Below, piece by piece: positions 58,579 through 64,000 of a stretch of 64,000 nucleotides of DNA. This DNA comes from DATEVL01 sp035281845. Its GTDB lineage: Bacteria; Chloroflexota; Anaerolineae; Anaerolineales; E44-bin32. Location: the NCBI GenBank assembly GCA_035281845.1, contig DATEVL010000082.1:1-64000 (forward strand). The letters run 5' to 3'. Every line of letters starts with the position of its first letter. Positions within the stretch are counted from its first letter, which is position 1. The translations under genes were made by a program, and so were the position numbers. The notes beneath the pieces were generated by a model. That model saw only the letters and a program-made list of their open reading frames with translations, had not been told where the DNA came from and did no database searches.

Positions 58579-60317
58579 ACGCCTCTCGGCGCGGTCGAAC
58601 GGGGAAACGCCGCTGGGCGATCGTCGATCTTCACATCCATACGCCGGCCTCCAACGATTACCAAGAGGCCGGCATCAGTTACATCGACGTCCTGCGCCGC
58701 TGCGAAGCTCGCGGCCTCGACGTCGCCGCCTTCACCGACCACAATTCCATCGCCGGTTACCGCAAGATGCAGGAGGAGATCCAGCAGTACCAGCTGCTCG
58801 AATCGCTCAAACGATTGGCCCCCGATGAAGCGCAGAAGTTGGCCGAGTACCGTCGGCTACAGGAGAAGATCCTCTTGCTTCCGGGTTTCGAGTTCACCGC
58901 CACGTTCGGCTTCCATGTCCTGGGGATCTTCCCGCCGAGCACGACGGTGCGCGAGGTCGAGCATCTATTGCTCAATCTGCGCGTTCCGCCCGAAACGCTG
59001 GACAGCGGCACGTCCAACGTCGGGGCGACGTCGGACGTGCTGACCGCCTACCGGTTGATCCACGAAGCCGGGGGCCTGGCCATCGCCGCCCACGCCAACT
59101 CGAGCAATGGGGTTGCCATGCGCGGTTTCAATTTCGGCGGCCAGACGAAGATCGCCTACACCCAGGATTCACATCTGCACGCCCTCGAGGTGACAGACCT
59201 CGACGCGCGCAGTCACAGTCGGACGGCGGCTTTCTTCAACGGCACCAAACCGGAGTACCCGCGCCGAATGCACTGTATTCAGGGATCCGATGCGCACCGC
59301 CTGCGCAGCGATCCGGGCAACAAGAAGAACCTCGGAGTGGGGGACCGCGCCACCGAAGTCATGGTGGATGAGGTCACCTTCGAGGCGCTGCGAGCGCTCT
59401 TCGAGAGCAACGACTTCGCCCGGTCTCGGCCGCACTGGCCGGCGGCCGAGGAGGCCTTCGACTTCATCCGCCAGGCCCAGGAAGAAGGCCCTTCGATCAA
59501 CCAGGTCTTTCATGAGTCGATGACCCAGCGCGGGGGACGGTTGTATGCGGTCATCGCCGACATCTGCGCCCTGGCCAACACCAATGGCGGGACGCTGTAC
59601 ATCGGCCTCGACGCCGATCCCTCGAAGCCGCCGCCGGGCGTATCCAATGCGGAGAGCGCCGCGCGTGCCCTGGAGAAGGAGATTCGGAGCCGCATCAGCC
59701 CGCCGCTGGCCTGCCAGGTCGACGCCCAGGAGACGCGCGGGAAGCGTGTCTTGCGCGTCCTCGTCCCGCGCGGTCCCGATCCGCCTTACGCCGTCGACGA
59801 TAACAAGATCTATGTCCGGGACGAGGCCGAGACCGAACTGGCCGTACGCGACGAGATCGTTCAGCTGATACGCCGCGCCGGGGCGGCGGCGTCCGTCGAG
59901 GAACCGCAGACGGCTACGGCGGAAACCGCGCCCGAGCCGGTCGAGCTGAGCGCGGGCGATGTCGGTCCCCCGCGAACGGGGGTCGAAGTGGCCGAGGTCG
60001 AGGATCGCGACGGCACCCGCTATTACACAATGCGCGACTTGCGCAACGGCAACGTCGTCAAGAACGTCACGCAGGCGTCCGCCCGGCGGCTGTGGCACTA
60101 CGCCATCACCGAGCACAGCCGACTTGCGGACGACCTCTCCAAGGCCGCCATCTCTTGGCAGGGGGACCTGGGTATTGTCAAAGAACAGCGGCGCGGCACG
60201 CGTGTCCGCTACGACCTGGCCCAACGTCAGAGCGGCAAGGTGCGCGTTTTCTTTGGGGTGACCGAGGACGGGATCCACGGCGAGTGGCGGCGCCTGGTGG
60301 GCGCAGAAGCCGAGTGA
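58575..60317 (+). CDS. PHP-domain protein fused to a Schlafen-type AlbA_2 domain
   Basis: 580 residues from ATG 58575 (overlaps the regulator's stop; the longer frame is shadow). Residues ~15-300 are PHP-like: DLHIHTPASNDYQE (HxH), VAAFTDHNSIAGY, LPGFEFTATFGFHVLG, IAAHANSSNG and IQGSDAHRL. Residues ~315-435 match AlbA_2: ESMTQRGGRLYAVIADICAL then NTNGGTLYIGLD. A C-terminal region (~470-580) has YYTMRDLRNGNVVKNVTQAS and looks helical then beta. It may be a metal-dependent nuclease or phosphoesterase with RNA/DNA-binding capacity. The exact reaction is unknown. Confidence 0.8.
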   Translation: MNASRRGRTGKRRWAIVDLHIHTPASNDYQEAGISYIDVLRRCEARGLDVAAFTDHNSIAGYRKMQEEIQQYQLLESLKRLAPDEAQKLAEYRRLQEKILLLPGFEFTATFGFHVLGIFPPSTTVREVEHLLLNLRVPPETLDSGTSNVGATSDVLTAYRLIHEAGGLAIAAHANSSNGVAMRGFNFGGQTKIAYTQDSHLHALEVTDLDARSHSRTAAFFNGTKPEYPRRMHCIQGSDAHRLRSDPGNKKNLGVGDRATEVMVDEVTFEALRALFESNDFARSRPHWPAAEEAFDFIRQAQEEGPSINQVFHESMTQRGGRLYAVIADICALANTNGGTLYIGLDADPSKPPPGVSNAESAARALEKEIRSRISPPLACQVDAQETRGKRVLRVLVPRGPDPPYAVDDNKIYVRDEAETELAVRDEIVQLIRRAGAAASVEEPQTATAETAPEPVELSAGDVGPPRTGVEVAEVEDRDGTRYYTMRDLRNGNVVKNVTQASARRLWHYAITEHSRLADDLSKAAISWQGDLGIVKEQRRGTRVRYDLAQRQSGKVRVFFGVTEDGIHGEWRRLVGAEAE

Positions 60318-60793
60318 GCGGCGGGCCCTCCGACCGACGTCGAAGCTCAGTGCCGGCCGAGTCACCGGGCGCGGTTGTCCGGCTGAGGGACTTCAACTGG
60401 GAAGACTGGCCGCAAGTTCTGGCCCTCTGGCAATCGGCGGGCTCCGGCATACATCTGGGACGCTCCGATTCCCCTGACGAGATCCTCAAGAAGCAGCAGC
60501 ATGACCCGGACCTATTCCTGCTGGCCGAGGGGGAAGGCGAGATCATCGGCGCCGTGCTGGGCGGGTACGACGGCCGCCGAGGGATCGTCTACCATTTAGC
60601 CGTCGTCCCCGAGCGCCGGCGGGAGGGTGTCGGCCGCTCGCTGATGAGGGAACTCGAACGAAGAACGGCCGCCCGCGGCTGCGTCAAGTCCTACCTCCTG
60701 GCCACCCCTGACAACCTCGAGGCCGTCGCTTTCTATCGCCGGCTAGGGTGGGACGTGATGGACATGGTCTTGATGGGCAAGGAGCTCCCGTGA
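60314..60793 (+). CDS. GNAT-family N-acetyltransferase
   Basis: 159 residues from GTG 60314, overlapping the PHP-AlbA_2 stop (GTGA). Motif A is GIVYHLAVVPERRREGVGRS with the RRREGVG acetyl-CoA loop, followed by LATPDNLEAVAFYRRLGW, typical of RimI-like members. Its stop overlaps the mogA start (GTGA). Target unknown. Confidence 0.9.
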   Translation: MSGGPSDRRRSSVPAESPGAVVRLRDFNWEDWPQVLALWQSAGSGIHLGRSDSPDEILKKQQHDPDLFLLAEGEGEIIGAVLGGYDGRRGIVYHLAVVPERRREGVGRSLMRELERRTAARGCVKSYLLATPDNLEAVAFYRRLGWDVMDMVLMGKELP

Positions 60794-61281
60794 AGGTCGC
60801 GGTGCTAACGGTCTCCGACCGCTCGGCGCGTGGGGAGCGGCAAGACCTTTCGGGGCCGGCCGTGGTCGACCGGGTGCGGCGCAAAGGTTGGGACCTGGTA
60901 CGGACGGGAATCGTCTCCGACGACCAGGGCGCCATTGAGGGCGAGCTGAGAAAATGGACTGAGGCTGGGATCGAACTGATCCTGACGACCGGCGGAACCG
61001 GGTTCGCGCCGCGCGACCGGGCGCCCGAAGCGACCCTGGCGGTCTGCGAGCGGTTAGCGCCGGGGATTCCGGAGGCGATGCGCCGCGCTGGCAAGGCGAA
61101 GACTCCCCATGCGATTCTGTCTCGGGCCGTCGCCGGCATCCGCCGCGGCACGCTCATCGTCAACCTGCCCGGAAGCCCGAGCGGCGCGATCGAGAGCCTG
61201 GACGCGGTTCTCCCAGCGCTGGAGCACGCGGTGCGGTTGCTGCGCGAAGACTCGGGGGCCGAATCGGAGCATCGCGGCTGA
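60790..61281 (+). CDS. MogA/MoaB-type molybdopterin adenylyltransferase
   Basis: 163 residues from GTG 60790. KVAVLTVSDRSARGERQDLS, ELILTTGGTGFAPRDRAPEA (GGTG MPT-binding loop and conserved Asp) and LIVNLPGSPSGAIESLDAV are hallmarks of MogA/MoaB. It adenylylates molybdopterin before MoeA inserts molybdenum; both MoeA proteins are encoded about 57 kb away in this window. Last gene of the Hsp20-Lon operon by overlap. Confidence 0.93.
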   Translation: MKVAVLTVSDRSARGERQDLSGPAVVDRVRRKGWDLVRTGIVSDDQGAIEGELRKWTEAGIELILTTGGTGFAPRDRAPEATLAVCERLAPGIPEAMRRAGKAKTPHAILSRAVAGIRRGTLIVNLPGSPSGAIESLDAVLPALEHAVRLLREDSGAESEHRG

Positions 61282-61598
61282 AGGCCGATGGTCGTCAGGG
61301 TGCGCGGGCCGAAGCACGAAGTCCCGCCCTTCGCGCCCTGCCCCCCGGGGGGCGCCCGCCCTCACCCCTTCGGGTGCGCCGAAGGGCGTGGCGCCCTGTA
61401 GAGGGCGAAGGGGCGTAGAGGGCGTAGCACGAAGTCCCGGGTGCAACGAGGGATGCAGGACACCTGCACGGAGCGACCTGTAGGGGTGAAGTCCACTTCC
61501 ATTCCTGCCCAGGACGCGGCGTCCTCGACAGGACGCCGGGGCGGCGTGGCGTCGGTGGAGGGGTACTTTGCCCAACCCAAGGGCGGATCGAGCGGTTC
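61282..61598. repeat. Intergenic repeat block with 14-bp flanking direct repeats
   Basis: 317 gene-free bases. AGCACGAAGTCCCG at 61313-61326 recurs at 61426-61439. Between them lies a block sharing 40 identical bases (61359-61398) with 25756-25795, a nearby CCCCCCGGGGGG palindrome and GCCCTGTAGAGGGCGAAGG from 61393. Confidence 0.8.
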
Positions 61599-62900
61599 GT
61601 GATTCCGGGACGCCCGCGACGCGGCTTCATCCTCGGAACCTTTTTCGTTTTCATCTTCCTCCACCAAACCGACCGCCTCCTCATCAGCCCTCTGACCACC
61701 GACATCATGCTGGAATTCGGCATCGGCAAGGCGCAGATGGGCCTGGTCTCCTCGGCGGCGCTGTTGGTCGGTGGGGTGATGTTCCTGGTGTGGGGGTACC
61801 TCTATGACCGGTACGCCCGTGCTCCGCTGCTGGCGCTGGCCTCCTTCCTGTGGGGAGCGACGACGTGGCTCAGCTCCCGCGCGCCGACCTACCCGACGTT
61901 CTTGCTCACCCGCGCGACCACCGGCGTGGACGATTCGAGCTACCCCGGTATATACAGCCTGGTTGCCGATTACTTCCCGCCGGCCGTGCGCGGACGTGTG
62001 TACGGTGTACTGCAGGTGGCACAGCCCCTCGGTTTCCTGGCCGCGACCATCCTGGCGCTGACCCTGGGTGCGTCGCTCGGCTGGCGAAACCTGTTCTTGT
62101 TGACCGGGGCCGCCGGGATCATCCTTTCGGCAATCATCTTGGTGGGCGTCCGCGAGCCCCCGCGTGGGCAAAGCGAGCCCGAGCTGGAGGGGATCGAACA
62201 GGTCGGCCAGTATCACTTCGATCGCCGGCAGGCCGCGGCTCTGCTGCACAAGCGAAGCCTGCTCCTGTTGTTCGCCCAGGGATTCGTCGGCGTCTTCCCG
62301 TGGAATGTCATCACCTTCTGGTTCTTCGCCTACCTCGAGCTCGAGCGCGGCTACGACCCGATGCAGATCCTGCTGACGATGGGCCCGGCCGTTCTCGTTC
62401 TCTCCCTGGGGTACGTCGTCGGAGGATCGTTGGGGGATCGGGCGTTCAAGCGGACGCGCCGAGGGAGATTGCTGGTGTCGACCGCCGGGGTCTTGCTCGG
62501 TGCCTTCTTCTTGACGCTGACGATGCAAGTGCCCAATGGAATGCCCGGGCTCTTCCTGGCATTCCTGTTGCTGACGTCACTCTTCGTCCCGTTTGCCTCG
62601 CCTAACGTCGTATCATCCGTCTACGACATCACCCTGCCGGAAGTCCGCAGCACGGCGCTTTCGATCCAATACTTCATCGAGGAAGGCGGGGCGGCGGTCG
62701 CTCCGTTTCTGGCCGGCCTGGCGGCGGACCGATCGTCCCTTCAAGAAGCCATCCAGGTCATCTGTGTGACGGCGTGGCTCATCGGATCGGTCTTCCTCGG
62801 CCTGGCCGCGCGGGCGATCCCGCGTGACATCGACGTGCTGCGCGGTCAGATGAGGGATCGGGCGTCACTGGAAAGAGAGGCGGCGTTCAGCGAGGCCTAG
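61599..62900 (+). CDS. MFS transporter
   Basis: 433 residues from GTG 61599, 12 helices. The loop between helices 2 and 3 carries GYLYDRYARAPLLALA (GxLxDRxgRrx(x)l motif). The first half has RGFILGTFFVFIFLHQTDRL and RATTGVDDSSYPGIYSLVAD, resembling the Spinster/hexuronate branch. The cytoplasmic central loop is REPPRGQSEPELEGIEQVGQ. Substrate unknown. The start lacks a clear ribosome-binding site. Stands alone between a repeat block and the copper operon. Confidence 0.88.
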   Translation: MIPGRPRRGFILGTFFVFIFLHQTDRLLISPLTTDIMLEFGIGKAQMGLVSSAALLVGGVMFLVWGYLYDRYARAPLLALASFLWGATTWLSSRAPTYPTFLLTRATTGVDDSSYPGIYSLVADYFPPAVRGRVYGVLQVAQPLGFLAATILALTLGASLGWRNLFLLTGAAGIILSAIILVGVREPPRGQSEPELEGIEQVGQYHFDRRQAAALLHKRSLLLLFAQGFVGVFPWNVITFWFFAYLELERGYDPMQILLTMGPAVLVLSLGYVVGGSLGDRAFKRTRRGRLLVSTAGVLLGAFFLTLTMQVPNGMPGLFLAFLLLTSLFVPFASPNVVSSVYDITLPEVRSTALSIQYFIEEGGAAVAPFLAGLAADRSSLQEAIQVICVTAWLIGSVFLGLAARAIPRDIDVLRGQMRDRASLEREAAFSEA

Positions 62901-63166
62901 CGGCGACACGGCAGGGGTCCGCCGAGAGCGACGTTCGGCAGTGAGCTCAAGCAACTTCACCAAACACAAATCCTCAAGACCTTGGCGGGTCTTCCACCTA
63001 GCGAGCTAACAGTGATCGCGCCTCATCGCGCGTCAACCTCCATCGGGCTCCCTGGGCACACTCCTTTCCGCCGGGCTTCGGGACGGCTAAGAGCAGGCGG
63101 GGCGGCGACGATCTTCTGCGCATAGCCATTGGGAGGGATGTCCGCATCACGCATGAAGATCGTCGC

Positions 63167-63196
63167 TTGACCGAGTGGGTGGGGGGCTGGTATCAT
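63167..63196 (+). promoter_or_regulatory. Promoter of the csoR-copZ-copA operon
   Basis: TTGACC (63167-63172), 18-base spacer, TATCAT (63191-63196) with TG at 63188-63189, the most complete promoter in the window. Confidence 0.7.
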
Positions 63197-63203
63197 TTGG
63201 AAG

Positions 63204-63228
63204 GACCCCCACCCCCCTGGGGGGGGAT
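63204..63228 (+). promoter_or_regulatory. Candidate CsoR operator (C/G-tract inverted repeat)
   Basis: GACCCCCACCCCCC-TG-GGGGGGGGA just downstream of the -10. CsoR operators are characteristically imperfect palindromes of C-tract/G-tract form overlapping the start of their own operon. Confidence 0.6.
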
Positions 63229-63268
63229 GCGACAGAGAGCGGCAACGCTCAGAGGCAAAGGTGCAAGG

Positions 63269-63538
63269 ATGGACAAGGCCGACACGATCAAGCGGCTCAA
63301 GAATATCGAGGGCCATGTCCGGGGAATCGAGCGGATGGTGGAGGGCGATGCCTATTGCATCGATCTGATCCGTCAGATTCAGGCCGTGCAAGCGGCCCTG
63401 GGCAAACTCAACGCCAGCATTCTCGAAAGCCACATCCACTCATGCCTGATCACGGCGGTGCGAGGCGAAGACGTGGCGGAGCGGGAGCGGGTGCTGGCGG
63501 AGGTTGCCGAGGTCTACAGTCTCGCCGCCCAAACTTGA
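63269..63538 (+). CDS. csoR: Copper-sensing repressor CsoR
   Basis: 89 residues from ATG 63269 (AAGG upstream). All-helical. RLKNIEGHVRGIERMVEGD opens the family, YCIDLIRQIQAVQAALGKLN carries the first Cys, and ESHIHSCL gives His and Cys spaced HxxxC, completing the C-H-C copper triad. Cu(I) binding releases CsoR from DNA. It is followed by copZ at 21 bases and copA at 12 bases, the classical copper-efflux operon. Confidence 0.95.
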   Translation: MDKADTIKRLKNIEGHVRGIERMVEGDAYCIDLIRQIQAVQAALGKLNASILESHIHSCLITAVRGEDVAERERVLAEVAEVYSLAAQT

Positions 63539-63559
63539 AGAGCAAAGGAGACGAACCGA

Positions 63560-63766
63560 ATGGACACGCGAAGGTATCAGGTGCCGAACATCTCATGTGG
63601 ACACTGTGTTCACACCATTCAGACCGAGCTGGCCGAACTGGCTGGAGTGCGCCGGGTTGAAGTCAACCAGGCCGAGAAGCGGGTAGCGGTGGATTTCGAA
63701 CCGCCTGCGACCGACGAGGGCATCCGCCGGTTGCTGGGCGAGATCGACTATCCCGTAGCCGCCTGA
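63560..63766 (+). CDS. copZ: Copper chaperone CopZ (HMA domain)
   Basis: 68 residues. YQVPNISCGHCVHTIQTEL holds the CxxC copper site, followed by VRRVEVNQAEKRVAVDF and an RRLLGEIDYPV end, the complete ferredoxin-like HMA fold. AAAGGAG ribosome-binding site about 13 bases upstream. It shuttles Cu(I) to the ATPase encoded next. Confidence 0.95.
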   Translation: MDTRRYQVPNISCGHCVHTIQTELAELAGVRRVEVNQAEKRVAVDFEPPATDEGIRRLLGEIDYPVAA

Positions 63767-63778
63767 CAAGGAATCGAT

Positions 63779-64000
63779 GTGAGCCCTGGTGAGCCGGTGC
63801 AGAAACTGACGCTTCCCGTCACGGGGATGACTTGCGCCAACTGCGTATCGACCATCGAGCGCAACTTGCGCCGGTTGGACGGCGTCGAGCAGGCGAGCGT
63901 CAGCCTGGCTTCGGAGCGGGCCAGCGTTCAATTCGACCCGGCCAAGGTCGACGCCCGGCGCCTGGTCGAGCGCGTGCGTCGCGCGGGCTACGATGTCGCA
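63779..64000 (+). CDS. copA: Copper-translocating P-type ATPase CopA, N-terminal HMA domain only (window end)
   Basis: GTG 63779 with AAGGA upstream; the ATG two bases earlier is followed directly by a stop. The visible 74 residues are one heavy-metal-associated domain: LPVTGMTCANCVSTIERNL (CxxC) and VSLASERASVQFDP. The ATPase core lies beyond base 64000. Assignment rests on the HMA domain plus csoR-copZ context. Confidence 0.88.
   Translation, partial: MSPGEPVQKLTLPVTGMTCANCVSTIERNLRRLDGVEQASVSLASERASVQFDPAKVDARRLVERVRRAGYDVA

Larger units (their letters stand above)
62901..63268. other. Gene-free region holding the copper-operon control site
   Basis: 368 bases. 62901-63160 shows nothing I can support. 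The promoter (63167-63196) and operator-like G/C tract (63204-63228) of csoR lie in the last 100 bases. Confidence 0.6.

Noticed and set aside
63023..63439. 138-codon minus-strand frame across the csoR promoter
   Set aside because: Antisense to csoR and its control region; contains the G/C-tract operator as a Gly/Pro run.

Overview
The window is GC-rich bacterial chromosome in which almost every base is coding. The gene content (caa3-type oxidase, MenA-like prenyltransferase, fused ABC permease-SpoIIM protein, 7TM-GAF receptor without a kinase domain, many GTG starts) suggests Chloroflexota, probably an Anaerolineae-like lineage. That placement is inferred from gene style and was not tested by any search. 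There is no integrated phage, no CRISPR array and no classical IS element. The accessory signal lies in dispersed intergenic repeats, one small GIY-YIG element and one decayed gene.

Layout. 1-1143: a cut-off PH-domain membrane protein, divergent from a DUF4013 membrane protein. 1461-9971 (minus): two MoeA paralogues (one fused to a periplasmic-binding-like domain), a MenA-like prenyltransferase, a cupin-like protein, two DinB-fold proteins, an SDR, proline dehydrogenase and a DipZ-like thiol-redox protein, mostly with overlapping ends. 10038-16561: LCP protein, tRNA-Lys, response regulator, DUF192, LysM/M23 endopeptidase, DUF2007, an uncharacterised overlapping gene pair and tRNA-Arg. 16624-28656: uvrB, a PHP phosphoesterase, a CAP lipoprotein, DUF4203, SulP, AI-2E-family permease, PolX and DegV.

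28970-37648 is a respiratory block: coxB (with fused cytochrome c), coxA (A2-type), subunits III and IV, and ctaB. These are followed by a HAO-family octaheme cytochrome and, overlapping it, an eight-helix protein built from two similar four-helix halves with two equivalently placed histidines each. On the opposite strand follow a membrane/FixH-like protein and an SCO copper chaperone. I regard the octaheme-plus-duplicated-membrane-protein pair as the best candidate for an undescribed system.

37823-54970: aldo/keto reductase, a frameshifted and nonsense-interrupted AHSA1-type pseudogene, the GIY-YIG element, a Xer-like protein lacking the tyrosine nucleophile and coupled to purine nucleoside phosphorylase, the 7TM-GAF receptor, an S1-domain protein, FtsK, a CDP-alcohol transferase, Lgt, an ABC exporter, an MBL hydrolase and a cNMP-binding protein. 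55132-61281: a tightly coupled Hsp20-Lon-response regulator-PHP/AlbA_2-GNAT-MogA operon. 61599-64000: an MFS transporter and a copper operon (csoR-copZ-copA) with a recognisable promoter and G/C-tract operator, cut by the window end.

Two genome-style signals recur. Promoters often carry an extended -10 (TGnTAnnAT), twice so close to the start codon that the mRNA should be leaderless. Many intergenic gaps are filled with degenerate 7-bp-period repeats, and one 102-bp version occurs twice in inverted orientation at about 90% identity.
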